Source of the DNA: Bacillus paramycoides
GTDB lineage: Bacteria; Bacillota; Bacilli; Bacillales; Bacillaceae_G
Assembly: GCF_001884235.1 (NCBI RefSeq)
Contig: NZ_MAOI01000015.1
Location: forward strand, 1-64,000
Reading direction: 5' to 3'
DNA length: 64,000 nt
Shown: piece by piece, positions 51,680 to 60,728 of the stretch
Position numbering within the stretch: position 1 is the first letter of the stretch
Layout of the letters: every line of letters starts with the position of its first letter
Notes under the pieces: model-generated
What the model was told of the DNA's origin: nothing
The model's input: only the letters and a program-made list of their open reading frames with translations
Database searches by the model: none
Position numbers and translations under genes: made by a program

Positions 51680-51743
51680 AGTATAACGAATGGAAAGGAT
51701 TGGAACGATCGATAAAGGTGACATGAAAATTACATTATTGTAA
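51680..51743 (-). promoter_or_regulatory. BceR-like operator and promoter, copy 4 of 4
   Basis: On the minus strand, palindrome TTACA-ATAA-TGTAA (51730-51743), 44 bases, then TATACT (51680-51685), with CGATCGTTC at the usual offset. It would transcribe through bcr1 copy 3 into the 29-residue ORF. Confidence 0.7.
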
Positions 51744-51746
51744 TAA

Positions 51747-51780
51747 AAAAAGCATCTTTATTAAAAAGATGCTTTTGAAA
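51747..51780 (-). terminator. Terminator of GNAT paralogue B
   Basis: AAAAGCATCTTT / AAAGATGCTTTT followed on the minus strand by TTTATTAC; it directly abuts the BceR-like palindrome. Confidence 0.85.
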
Positions 51781-51790
51781 AGTTGACGTA

Positions 51791-52297
51791 TTAATCATTT
51801 AAGAATAAAACCATATGCTCTTCATCCCAATATTGTCCGTTATGCTTTAAGGAACGTTCCTGCACACCGTAAGTTTGGAAGCCGAGAGACTCATATAATT
51901 TTTTTGCAGCTGTGTTATTGGCAACGACATCGAGCATGAGTTGTTCTACGTGTAATTTATCGGCATTTTCAATAATTGCTTTAATTAAAGCTCGTCCTGC
52001 TCCGAGTCCACGTGCTTTTGGGGAAACAAAAACGGAGCCGATTTTCGCTTTATGTTCTTGTTTAATAAATGGTTTTGTTTCTAAAGTAGCAATACCGATT
52101 AAATCATTATCTTTGAAGACACCTAGAGTATACTTGTCCGGATTGCTTAATCGTTTTGCCATGGCAGCGACAGGGTCCTCATGTTTCAGAACATCTTCGT
52201 AAGAAGAGCTAAAAGCTTCAGGATTTTTTGTTAAACCTTCCATACAAACTTTTAAATATATTTCTGCGTCCTCTGTTGTTAATAAGCGAATTTCCAT
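51791..52297 (-). CDS. GNAT-family acetyltransferase, paralogue B
   Basis: A 168-residue GNAT enzyme closely similar to the one at 48089: shared segments include NPEAFSSSYED, IATLETKPFIKQEHKAKIGS, FVSPKARGLGAG, KKLYESLGFQTYGVQERSLK and the C-terminal WDEEHMVLFL. Differences concentrate in residues 40-60 and 105-125. CCAAGGAGGTTAC precedes the ATG. The two paralogues flank a block containing the OmpR-type pair and two small genes, on the same strand. The substrate is unknown. Confidence 0.88.
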   Translation of the reverse strand: MEIRLLTTEDAEIYLKVCMEGLTKNPEAFSSSYEDVLKHEDPVAAMAKRLSNPDKYTLGVFKDNDLIGIATLETKPFIKQEHKAKIGSVFVSPKARGLGAGRALIKAIIENADKLHVEQLMLDVVANNTAAKKLYESLGFQTYGVQERSLKHNGQYWDEEHMVLFLND

Positions 52298-52507
52298 AAT
52301 TGTAACCTCCTTGGTTGATCCAAATTTAATTCATTATCTTCATAAGAGTGAGTATAGTTTTACTTTGTAAATGCACGCTGTGATTATTCTTTCTTAATTT
52401 GTAAAAGAATGAAAAGATTATGCTACTATGTTTTCATTTCTGTTTATGTAATGAAATTATATATTAACTTCATTAACTATTCAAGTATTTAATATATTGT
52501 ATTTTTA
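52298..52507. other. Intergenic, no gene seen
   Basis: AT-rich stretch between the GNAT gene and the fdhD terminator, both on the minus strand. No ORF with a ribosome binding site was found. The GNAT promoter is presumably here. Confidence 0.4.
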
Positions 52508-52546
52508 TAACTAAAATAACTCCTATGTAAAGGAGTCATTTTGTAT
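52508..52546 (-). terminator. Terminator after fdhD
   Basis: On the minus strand AAAATGACTCCT / AGGAGTTATTTT with a short loop. Confidence 0.75.
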
Positions 52547-52553
52547 TTCGTAT

Positions 52554-53360
52554 TTAATTTTTTGCTTTATACCCATCAATTCGTTCTGGATGTGTATAAA
52601 TATTGCAAGATTCATTTCGAATAAATCCTACTACGGTAATACCTAAATCATGGGCAAGTTGCAGTGCCAGTTTAGTTGGAGCCGATTTAGATAGAACAAT
52701 TTCGCATCCTATTTTTGAAACCTTTAGCAAAATTTCAGATGAGATACGTCCGCTAAACGCAATGATTTTCCCTTGAACAGATATATTGTTTCGTAAACAA
52801 TGACCGTATATTTTATCTAGCGCATTATGTCTTCCGATATCCATTCTTGATAAAAGAATGTTTTTTCGATCGCATAGAGCGGTATTGTGCACACCACCCG
52901 TTTGGCGAAATGTAGTTGAAGATTGCTGTAAGGAAGTCATTAGGTGAAAACATTCTTCCGGAGTAATAGTTATATGTATATCATGTAACTTTTTTGCTTT
53001 TGCGGCATCATTGACGAAAACAAAACCTTGTCTACTTTTTCCACAACAAGAAGTTACGTACCGCTTATTATATAAAGTTTGATAGAGCGGATTAATTTTT
53101 GATGATTTTACATGGACAATTCCGCTTTCTTTTTGAATCCATAACTCTTCAATATCTTTATAAGAAGAAATAATTCCTTCTGAAATTAAAAAACCGATTA
53201 CCATATCTTCAATATAATTAGGAGTGCATACGACTGTTACGTATTCTTCGCTATTTAATTTAATTGTAATAGGAGATTCCGTAACAATCTCATCGGTTTG
53301 TTTTGAAAATGTACCAGATTGATAGCGTACAATTGTGTACGTTTCTTGAGTAGGCTCCAT
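52554..53360 (-). CDS. fdhD: Formate dehydrogenase sulfurtransferase FdhD
   Basis: A 268-residue FdhD, which transfers sulfur to the molybdenum/bis-MGD cofactor before insertion into formate dehydrogenase. Motifs: TPNYIEDMVIGFLISEGII, the cysteine pair in TSCCGKSRQ (about residue 115), TGGVHNTALCD, DIGRHNALDKIYG and FSGRISSEILLKV. The ATG at 53360 is chosen because AAGGGG precedes it; longer frames upstream lack a ribosome binding site. It is transcribed divergently from the formate-dehydrogenase-like gene, its obvious client. Confidence 0.93.
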   Translation of the reverse strand: MEPTQETYTIVRYQSGTFSKQTDEIVTESPITIKLNSEEYVTVVCTPNYIEDMVIGFLISEGIISSYKDIEELWIQKESGIVHVKSSKINPLYQTLYNKRYVTSCCGKSRQGFVFVNDAAKAKKLHDIHITITPEECFHLMTSLQQSSTTFRQTGGVHNTALCDRKNILLSRMDIGRHNALDKIYGHCLRNNISVQGKIIAFSGRISSEILLKVSKIGCEIVLSKSAPTKLALQLAHDLGITVVGFIRNESCNIYTHPERIDGYKAKN

Positions 53361-53583
53361 ATTAAATTCCCCTTTATATGTATTTTTCTCCATATTTATC
53401 ATAAAACATCGAAAAAATAAAAGCATCCACTAGAAGGTAGCAGATTATTTTGGTTATAATTGTATATTTACGATATAATAGATTTGTAGAGTAGTGACAT
53501 TTATAAGCTTACGTAGTTATACCTTATAACATCTAGAATCGACTTCAAAAGGAAAGTATTTCAACAGGGCGTTTCAAAAATAT

Positions 53584-53628
53584 GTACAGCAACGCAGTTT
53601 TGAAAACGGATTCATAACTGTGTTGTAC
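53584..53628 (+). promoter_or_regulatory. Leader hairpin before the formate dehydrogenase-like gene
   Basis: GTACAGCAACGCAGTT (53584-53599) pairs with AACTGTGTTGTAC (53616-53628) with a three-base bulge. It sits just before the ribosome binding site, so it could influence translation. I see no match to the molybdenum-cofactor riboswitch. Confidence 0.4.
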
Positions 53629-53654
53629 AGTTAGTTGTAAGGAGAGGGGAAACT

Positions 53655-56597
53655 ATGACAGAACAGAAAGTCCGTGTAACCGTTGATGGTAAAGAATTTT
53701 TCGCATCAGGTGAAAAGACGATACTTCAATTATTTAACGAAAGTAATTTAGAACATCCTCAAATTTGTCATGTACCAGAGGTAGATCCTATTCAAACTTG
53801 TGATACATGTATTGTAGAAGTGAATGGAAGTTTAATGCGTGCTTGTTCAACGAAGTTGGAAGATGGTATGCATATTGAGAGACAATCAACACGTGCGAAA
53901 GAAGCACAAACTGAAGCAATGGATCGTATATTAGAAAATCATTTATTGTACTGCACAGTATGCGATAACAATAATGGTAACTGTAAAGTGCATAATACGG
54001 TACATATGATGGGAATTGAAGAACAAAAGTATCCATATGAGCCGAAAGTGAGCGCGTGCGAAGTGGATATGTCCCATCCATTTTATCGGTACGATCCCAA
54101 TCAATGTATTGCTTGTGGACAGTGTGTAGAAGTATGCCAAAACTTACAAGTGAATGAAACTTTATCAATTGATTGGAGTTTAGATCGTCCGCGTGTTATT
54201 TGGGACAATGGCGTGAGTATAAATGACTCATCTTGCGTGAGCTGTGGACAATGTGTAACAGTTTGTCCATGTAATGCATTAATGGAGAAAACAATGCTAG
54301 GAGAAGCTGGATTCATGACTGGCTTAAAACCAGATGTACTAGATCCAATGATTGATTTTGTTAAAGATGTAGAGCCAGGATATAGTAGTATTTTAGCTGT
54401 TTCAGAAGTAGAGTCTGCAATGCGTAAGACGAAAATTAATAAAACAAAAACAGTTTGTACATTTTGTGGCGTAGGTTGTTCGTTTGAGGTATGGACGAAA
54501 GACCGCCAAATTTTAAAAGTACAGCCTGTATCAGATGCACCAGTAAATGGTATTTCTACATGCGTAAAAGGTAAATTCGGATGGGACTTTGTAAACAGTG
54601 AAGATCGTATTACAAAGCCGTTAATTCGCCAAGGGGATATGTTTGTTGAGGCTTCATGGGAAGAGGCTATTGAAGTTGTTGCATCTAACATGCAGCACAT
54701 TAAATCAGAATATGGTAGCGATGCATTTGGATTTATTTCTTCTTCTAAAGTAACAAATGAAGAAAACTATCTTATGCAAAAACTAGCTCGTCAAATATAT
54801 GGAACAAATAATGTAGATAACTGTTCACGCTATTGTCAGTCCCCAGCGACAGATGGTTTATTTAAAACTGTCGGTATGGGCGGAGATGCTGGGACGGTGA
54901 AAGATATTGCTGAGGCAGGTCTTGTTATTATTGTTGGCGCAAATCCAACAGAAGGACATCCTGTACTTGCAACGAGAGTGAAACGTGCTCATAAATTACA
55001 TGAACAAAAACTAATTGTAGCAGACCTTCGTAAACATGAGATGGCAGAACGTGCGGATTTATTTATTCATCCGCGCCAAGGAACGGATTACGTATGGCTT
55101 GCTGGGATAACGAAATATATTATTGATCAAGATTGGCATGATAAAAAATTCTTAGCTGAAAATGTGAAAAACTTTGATGAATATAGCAAAATGCTAGAAA
55201 AGTATACGATTGATTATACAGAAGAAATTACGGGGATTTCTAAAGAGAATCTGAAAGAGATGGCTCGTATGGTATATGAAGCAGATGGTACTTGTGTACT
55301 TTGGGGTATGGGAGTAACTCAAAATACAGGAGGAAGTACAACTTCAGCTGCAATTTCAAATTTACTTCTCGTTACGGGTAACTATCGTCGTCCTGGTGCA
55401 GGTGCGTATCCATTACGCGGGCATAATAACGTACAAGGTGCTTGTGATATGGCGACATTACCGAACTGGCTGCCAGGTTATCAAGCAGTTTCAGATGATG
55501 TGCATCGTGCAAAATTTGAAAAAGCATACGGTACTACTATTCCGAAAGAACCAGGATTAAATAATATTGCAATGTTACTTGCAGCTGAAGAAGGAAAATT
55601 GCGTGGTATGTATGTCATGGGCGAAGAAATGGCTTTAGTAGATTCGAACGCTAACCATGTGCAACATATTTTAGCGAACTTAGACTTCCTCGTTGTTCAA
55701 GATATGTTCTTATCGAAAACAGCTCGTTTTGCTGATGTTATTTTACCAGCAGCACCAAGCTTAGAAAAAGAAGGAACGTTTACGAATACAGAGCGCCGTA
55801 TTCAAAGGTTGTATGAAGTATTGAAGCCACTTGGTGATTCTAAGCCTGATTGGTGGATTTTACAAAAAGTAGCTCGTGCACTTGGTGGGGACTGGAACTA
55901 TGAAAGTCCAAGTGAAATTATGGATGAAATTGCATCGCTTGCCCCGTTATATTCACAAGCAACGTATGATCGTTTAGAAGGATGGAATAGTTTATGCTGG
56001 GGTAGCCACGATGGTAGTGATACACCACTATTATATGTAGACGGATTTAACTTCCCAGACAAACTAGCACGCTTATCACTAGATGAATGGGTACCGCCAG
56101 TGGTAGCGCCAGATGAGTATGATTTACTATTAAATAATGGCCGTATGTTAGAGCATTTCCATGAAGGGAATATGACGAATAAGTCGGCTGGAATTTTATC
56201 TAAAGTGTCTGAAGTATTTGTTGAGATTTCGCCTGAACTTGCTAAAGAGCGCAATGTGAAAGATGGTGGTCTTGTAGAATTAGCATCGCCGTTCGGAAAG
56301 ATTAAAGTACAAGCGCTTGTTACAGACCGCGTAACTGGAAATGAGTTATATTTACCAATGCATGCGACAGTAAATGAAGAGGCTATTAATATTTTAACAG
56401 GAACAGCGACAGACATTTATACATGTACACCAGCTTATAAACAAACGATGGTGAAACTGCGCGTATTACGTGAAAAAGGAAATCGTCCATTACCATCTTC
56501 AAACCCAAGAGACAAAAAACGTCATCCGCAAAATGGTGTTGAAATTCAGCAAAAGTGGCAAAGAAAACAATACGTATCACTTGTGGATCAAAATTAG
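53655..56597 (+). CDS. Formate dehydrogenase-like molybdoenzyme, alpha subunit (YjgC/FdhF type)
   Basis: A 980-residue protein. The N-terminus has a [2Fe-2S] ferredoxin domain (CHVPEVDPIQTCDTC), a CxxC/NC/H segment (YCTVCDNNNGNCKVH), two [4Fe-4S] motifs (CIACGQCVEVC; CVSCGQCVTVCPC) and then the molybdopterin oxidoreductase with its own cluster motif CTFCGVGC (near 272). The molybdenum-ligand region is NCSRYCQSPATDG with Cys394; the next residue is Gln395 where biochemically studied formate dehydrogenases have His. This matches the YjgC and staphylococcal FdhF type as I recall it. It probably oxidises formate and passes electrons to a soluble acceptor, but the Gln leaves substrate uncertainty. 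AAGGAGAGGGG precedes the ATG. The DUF1641 gene follows after 12 bases and fdhD is divergent. Confidence 0.9.
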   Translation: MTEQKVRVTVDGKEFFASGEKTILQLFNESNLEHPQICHVPEVDPIQTCDTCIVEVNGSLMRACSTKLEDGMHIERQSTRAKEAQTEAMDRILENHLLYCTVCDNNNGNCKVHNTVHMMGIEEQKYPYEPKVSACEVDMSHPFYRYDPNQCIACGQCVEVCQNLQVNETLSIDWSLDRPRVIWDNGVSINDSSCVSCGQCVTVCPCNALMEKTMLGEAGFMTGLKPDVLDPMIDFVKDVEPGYSSILAVSEVESAMRKTKINKTKTVCTFCGVGCSFEVWTKDRQILKVQPVSDAPVNGISTCVKGKFGWDFVNSEDRITKPLIRQGDMFVEASWEEAIEVVASNMQHIKSEYGSDAFGFISSSKVTNEENYLMQKLARQIYGTNNVDNCSRYCQSPATDGLFKTVGMGGDAGTVKDIAEAGLVIIVGANPTEGHPVLATRVKRAHKLHEQKLIVADLRKHEMAERADLFIHPRQGTDYVWLAGITKYIIDQDWHDKKFLAENVKNFDEYSKMLEKYTIDYTEEITGISKENLKEMARMVYEADGTCVLWGMGVTQNTGGSTTSAAISNLLLVTGNYRRPGAGAYPLRGHNNVQGACDMATLPNWLPGYQAVSDDVHRAKFEKAYGTTIPKEPGLNNIAMLLAAEEGKLRGMYVMGEEMALVDSNANHVQHILANLDFLVVQDMFLSKTARFADVILPAAPSLEKEGTFTNTERRIQRLYEVLKPLGDSKPDWWILQKVARALGGDWNYESPSEIMDEIASLAPLYSQATYDRLEGWNSLCWGSHDGSDTPLLYVDGFNFPDKLARLSLDEWVPPVVAPDEYDLLLNNGRMLEHFHEGNMTNKSAGILSKVSEVFVEISPELAKERNVKDGGLVELASPFGKIKVQALVTDRVTGNELYLPMHATVNEEAINILTGTATDIYTCTPAYKQTMVKLRVLREKGNRPLPSSNPRDKKRHPQNGVEIQQKWQRKQYVSLVDQN

Positions 56598-56609
56598 GGG
56601 GCGGAGATA

Positions 56610-57092
56610 GTGGCGAAAGAAATTACGTTAATTCAAAAGAAAGTTGTAACAGAAGAAGAGCAGAAACAACAGTTAGCAGATGAATTGTTAACAGAGTTAG
56701 CTCATAACCGTGAGGCAGTAGAAGAGACGATGCAGTTGTTAGTGCAGCTACAAAAAGCGGGGATTTTAGATGCGGCGATTAGTTTACTTGCTGCAAAAGA
56801 AGATGTTTCAAAAATAGCTGTTGAACAATTAAATCGTGAACCAGTAAAAAACGCATTAAATAATATGATGGGAGCCGGAGAAGCGTTGTCTTCAGTGGAC
56901 CCAGAAATAACGAAACAAATAGCATCTAGTTTAGTCACTGGATTACAATTTGCAACGGATGAATTAAATAGTGGGAAAAAAACAAAGGTAATGGATTTCT
57001 TTAAGGTATTAAAAGATCCAGATATCAATAGAGCAATTACATTTGGTTTTAGCTTTTTAAAAGCATTCGGGCAAGGGCTAGAGAAAAAATAG
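56610..57092 (+). CDS. DUF1641 protein (YjgD-like)
   Basis: A 160-residue helical, soluble protein of the DUF1641 family, usually encoded directly after YjgC-type formate dehydrogenase-like genes, as here (12 bases apart). It ends in the family segment KVLKDPDINRAITFGFSFLK, then AFGQGLE. It lacks cofactor motifs; a role as accessory or small subunit of the molybdoenzyme is likely from context but not shown. A GTG start follows GGGGGCGGAG. Confidence 0.88.
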   Translation: MAKEITLIQKKVVTEEEQKQQLADELLTELAHNREAVEETMQLLVQLQKAGILDAAISLLAAKEDVSKIAVEQLNREPVKNALNNMMGAGEALSSVDPEITKQIASSLVTGLQFATDELNSGKKTKVMDFFKVLKDPDINRAITFGFSFLKAFGQGLEKK

Positions 57093-57099
57093 AGGGAAT

Positions 57100-57139
57100 G
57101 AAAAAAAGTGATGGGAAGTGGCCATCACTTTTTTTCATT
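57100..57139 (+). terminator. Terminator after the DUF1641 gene
   Basis: AAAAAAAGTGATGG / CCATCACTTTTTTT with T-run. Confidence 0.9.
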
Positions 57140-57250
57140 GTATGTATAAGAGTGTTCATGTTAAGCGGAATATATTATTATTAAAAAGATGGATTGGAAC
57201 TGGAAATGTGGAATCCATCTCAAATATCGTTTTAGAATGTGGAGGAATAT

Positions 57251-59122
57251 ATGCAACACCGTAAAAGACTATCTATACCAGGGGTAATGAGACATTCCTT
57301 TCAAACAGTAAAATTCGCTTTTTGGAATGTGTTAACATTCCAACTCGTTTATAAATTGTTAGCAGCGATTGTGTTTATCCCACTCTTCGGTATTATTTTT
57401 AATAAGTTATTGTACTTTGGTGGTTATGCAAATGCGACAAATGATGAGTTATTAGCATTTTTGAAAACACCATACGGAATTTTGGCGATTGTAATTTTAT
57501 CCATACTAGCATTGTTTCTGATTTTTACAGAGTTTGCAGTGCTTATTATTATTTCATACTTCGCTCATAAAAGACAAAAGGTGAAATTACGCCCGATCTT
57601 GTATAAAACGGTAACGTATTTGCCATCTCTTTTCACATATTGCTTACCGGGATTTATTTTATATGCTGTCGTATTGTTACCTCTTTTAAATATGGGATAT
57701 GAAACGGCATTAATCCCTCAAATTCAAATTCCTAACTTCATTACAGGAGAACTGTTTAAGACAACGATGGGACAAGTTGGTTATTACACGTTCTTTGCTG
57801 TAGTTGCGTATTTGAACCTTCGCTGGATTTTTGTTTTACCTATTGTTGTTTTAGAGCAAAAGCCATTTCGCGTGGCAGCACGTAAAAGTGCAACGTTAGT
57901 AAAAGAAAGCTTTTTTAAAGTACTATTCTTTTTAGTAGGTTTTTTCATTTCAATAGGAATTGTGTATGTTGTATTTTTAGGAATATATTTATTGTGTCTA
58001 TGGGGTGTTTATGAATTTACAAATCCGAAAGGAACATTTGCATTATTAGCTGAATCAACAATGTCTGTATTTTTAACGAGTACATTGTATTTATTTAGTT
58101 TTATCGTGACGCCATTTTATATTATGGCGATTACGCGATTGTATTTGCAAAAGGTTCCGGTTGAAGATGTTTTACTAGAAGAAGGATTAGATTATTCAAA
58201 AACGAAAGCAGATAAATGTTTCTTCCAAAAACATCGTTGGAAATTTATTGGCGTATATATTGTGGGGATTATTACTGCTGGAATGGTCGTTGCCTTCATT
58301 GTAACGTTTATTTCAAATTCGTATAAAGAACCTATTATTATGGCGCACCGTGGATATATATCAAAAGGTGTAGAAAATACGAAAGAAGCTGTGCAGGGTG
58401 CAATTGATGCAAAAGCAGACTACGCTGAAATAGATGTATTACAAACAAAAGACGGTGAACTAGCGGTTATACATGATTTGAAGTTAAAACGTCTTGCCAA
58501 TGCGAATGTGCATGTGTCAGATTTAACGATGGATGAGTTAAGGCAGCTTACTCTTAGTCAAGACGGATTTTCAGGGCAAATAAGTACACTTGATGAGATC
58601 ATTAAGCTGGCAAAGGGAAAAATTAAACTCAATATTGAAGTGAAGCTTCATGGGGGCGAGAAAGATTTTGTAAACAAAGTATTAAAAACGATTAAAGATA
58701 ATGACTTTGAGAAGCAGTGTGTAATTCAAACGTTACATTACCCGCTTATTAAAGAGTTTAAGCGTGCAAATCCAGATATAAAAGTAGGATATATACTTTA
58801 TGCAAGTAGAGCTAACTTAAAGAATGTGAAGGCTGATTTTTATGTAGCAGAAGAATATATGTTAAATAAGAAATTAGTAAAAGAAGCAAGGAAGTTAAAT
58901 AAGCCAATTTACGTATGGACAGTGAACGATATGGAAAGTTTAAAGACATATTATAAGTTAAACGTAGATGGCATCATTACCGATTATCCTAAAGACGCAC
59001 GTGAAACAATTAAGATGTTAAAAGAACAAGAAGCGGAAGAAAGTGATTTGTTTGATAAAATTACAGAAACGACAGAAGATTTATTTTCAAAGTTATTTAT
59101 AAGTTATCCAGCTGCTGGCTAA
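57251..59122 (+). CDS. Membrane glycerophosphodiester phosphodiesterase
   Basis: A 623-residue protein. The N-terminal half (1-345) is a GPDPase membrane domain with about eight transmembrane segments; the C-terminal half (about 355-605) is a GDPD TIM barrel facing outward. Catalytic residues are visible in IIMAHRGYISKGVENTKEA (His and Glu), AEIDVLQTKDGELAVIHD (Glu, Asp, His) and INIEVKLHG-like LNIEVKLHG. It should cleave glycerophosphodiesters, perhaps from lipids or lipoteichoic acid, releasing glycerol-3-phosphate that the ugp-type importer in this window could recover. The ATG at 57251 follows GGAGG by five bases; a GTG at 57239 is less likely. Single gene. Confidence 0.9.
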   Translation: MQHRKRLSIPGVMRHSFQTVKFAFWNVLTFQLVYKLLAAIVFIPLFGIIFNKLLYFGGYANATNDELLAFLKTPYGILAIVILSILALFLIFTEFAVLIIISYFAHKRQKVKLRPILYKTVTYLPSLFTYCLPGFILYAVVLLPLLNMGYETALIPQIQIPNFITGELFKTTMGQVGYYTFFAVVAYLNLRWIFVLPIVVLEQKPFRVAARKSATLVKESFFKVLFFLVGFFISIGIVYVVFLGIYLLCLWGVYEFTNPKGTFALLAESTMSVFLTSTLYLFSFIVTPFYIMAITRLYLQKVPVEDVLLEEGLDYSKTKADKCFFQKHRWKFIGVYIVGIITAGMVVAFIVTFISNSYKEPIIMAHRGYISKGVENTKEAVQGAIDAKADYAEIDVLQTKDGELAVIHDLKLKRLANANVHVSDLTMDELRQLTLSQDGFSGQISTLDEIIKLAKGKIKLNIEVKLHGGEKDFVNKVLKTIKDNDFEKQCVIQTLHYPLIKEFKRANPDIKVGYILYASRANLKNVKADFYVAEEYMLNKKLVKEARKLNKPIYVWTVNDMESLKTYYKLNVDGIITDYPKDARETIKMLKEQEAEESDLFDKITETTEDLFSKLFISYPAAG

Positions 59123-59142
59123 ATGCTAGTAGCTGTTTTTTT
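59108..59142 (+). terminator. Terminator after the phosphodiesterase gene
   Basis: CAGCTGCTGGC / GCTAGTAGCTG followed by a T7 run; it begins in the last codons of the gene. Confidence 0.8.
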
Positions 59143-59377
59143 GTGAAAAGAATATATTTCTAAAGTATTGTACAAAGTAATAAGTGTATATGTATACGTC
59201 ATTGCTTAGTTTTTTTACATCGTTAAATTATTGTCAAATAATAAATAATTACTATGCATTTTAAGTAGGTATAATAAAAATAGAGTGATAGATAATGAAA
59301 TGGTACGAAAGACCCAATAGAATCAATGTTTTATATATTTACACTATTCTAAATATATAAACTTTAAAAAAATGATA
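59143..59377. other. Upstream region of ald, no gene seen
   Basis: Very AT-rich with no ORF carrying a ribosome binding site. It precedes the cre site and palindrome of ald; promoter elements were not identified with confidence. Confidence 0.4.
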
Positions 59378-59406
59378 TGTTAGCGTTTTCATAACTTTTA
59401 AGTTAT
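59378..59406. promoter_or_regulatory. cre site and adjacent palindrome upstream of ald
   Basis: On the minus strand TGAAAACGCTAACA (59378-59391) fits the CcpA cre consensus TGWAANCGNTNWCA fully. It abuts ATAACTT-TT-AAGTTAT (59391-59406), a palindrome that could bind a specific regulator. Both lie about 90-110 bases before the start codon of alanine dehydrogenase. Confidence 0.6.
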
Positions 59407-59491
59407 GCTAGAATAAGGACATAAGTTATTAATTATTAAAAAAAGAAAAAAGAATTCCTTTTTTCTGTTAATTATAAGGGGGCATTTCATT

Positions 59492-60625
59492 ATGCGTATT
59501 GGGGTACCAGCAGAAATTAAAAACAACGAAAACCGTGTGGCAATGACACCAGCAGGTGTTGTACATTTAATTCGTAACAATCACGAAGTATTCATTCAAA
59601 AGGGTGCAGGTTTAGGATCTGGTTTCACAGATGCAGAGTATGTTGAAGCGGGAGCAAAAATTGTTGATACAGCTGAAGAAGCTTGGAACATGGATATGGT
59701 TATGAAAGTTAAGGAACCAATTGAAAGCGAATACAAACACTTCAGCGAAGGTTTAATCTTATTCACATACTTACACTTAGCTCCAGAACCAGAATTAACA
59801 AAAGCGTTAATCGAAAAGAAAGTCGTTGCTATCGCATACGAAACAGTACAATTAGAAAACCGTTCTCTACCATTACTTGCACCAATGAGTGAAGTAGCTG
59901 GTCGTATGGCTGCACAAATCGGTGCGCAATTCCTTGAGAAGAACAAAGGCGGTAAAGGTATCTTACTTGCAGGTGTTCCAGGGGTTAAACGTGGTAAAGT
60001 AACAATTATCGGTGGTGGACAAGCTGGTACAAATGCTGCTAAAATTGCAGTTGGACTAGGTGCGGATGTAACAATCATCGACTTAAGTGCAGAACGTCTT
60101 CGTCAATTAGATGACATTTTCGGAAACCAAGTAAAAACTTTAATGTCTAATCCTTACAATATTGCAGAAGCTGTAAAAGAGTCTGATCTTGTAATCGGTG
60201 CAGTATTAATCCCAGGTGCAAAAGCGCCAAAACTTGTAACAGAAGAAATGATTAAATCAATGGAACCAGGTTCTGTTGTTGTAGATATCGCGATTGACCA
60301 AGGTGGTATTTTCGAAACAACTGACCGTATTACAACTCATGATAACCCAACTTACGAAAAACACGGCGTTGTTCATTATGCAGTTGCAAACATGCCAGGT
60401 GCGGTTCCACGTACATCAACTCTTGCATTAACAAACGTAACAGTACCATATGCAGTACAAATTGCTAACAAAGGCTACAAAGAAGCTTGCCTGGGCAACT
60501 CTGCATTACTAAAAGGTATTAATACATTAGATGGCTTTGTAACATTCGAAGCAGTTGCAGAAGCTCATGGTGTAGAGTACAAAGGTGCTAAAGAATTATT
60601 AGAAGCAGAAACAGTATCTTGCTAA
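59492..60625 (+). CDS. ald: Alanine dehydrogenase
   Basis: A 377-residue enzyme for reversible NAD-dependent oxidation of L-alanine to pyruvate and ammonia; in Bacillus it serves alanine catabolism and sporulation. Motifs: [20 protein letters not shown] (Arg15 region), [10 protein letters not shown] with the catalytic lysine near 75, YLHLAPEP with His96, the NAD Rossmann motif [20 protein letters not shown], and [14 protein letters not shown] with Asp near 270. Length and sequence are canonical. AAGGGGGC precedes the ATG. A permease gene follows after 103 bases, and the upstream cre site suggests catabolite control. Confidence 0.96.
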   Translation: MRIGVPAEIKNNENRVAMTPAGVVHLIRNNHEVFIQKGAGLGSGFTDAEYVEAGAKIVDTAEEAWNMDMVMKVKEPIESEYKHFSEGLILFTYLHLAPEPELTKALIEKKVVAIAYETVQLENRSLPLLAPMSEVAGRMAAQIGAQFLEKNKGGKGILLAGVPGVKRGKVTIIGGGQAGTNAAKIAVGLGADVTIIDLSAERLRQLDDIFGNQVKTLMSNPYNIAEAVKESDLVIGAVLIPGAKAPKLVTEEMIKSMEPGSVVVDIAIDQGGIFETTDRITTHDNPTYEKHGVVHYAVANMPGAVPRTSTLALTNVTVPYAVQIANKGYKEACLGNSALLKGINTLDGFVTFEAVAEAHGVEYKGAKELLEAETVSC

Positions 60626-60669
60626 TAGAAGCATTATACAAAACAAAATCGAACAATATATAATACAAC

Positions 60670-60708
60670 ATGATAAGAGCTAAGAGATAATACCTCTTAG
60701 CTCTTCTT
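60670..60708 (+). terminator. Hairpin between ald and the permease gene
   Basis: AAGAGCTAAGAG / CTCTTAGCTCTT with a short loop but only CTTAG after it. It may be a weak terminator that lets some transcripts continue from ald into the permease gene. Confidence 0.55.
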
Positions 60709-60728
60709 AGTAAAAGGGGGCATACATC

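Noticed and set aside
53460-53654. Molybdenum-cofactor riboswitch before the formate dehydrogenase-like gene
   Set aside because: Only one simple bulged hairpin is visible; the conserved multi-stem layout is not.
54101-54700. Minus-strand ORF of 199 codons inside the formate dehydrogenase-like gene
   Set aside because: Antisense shadow of a conserved gene; no start signal and no domain pattern.
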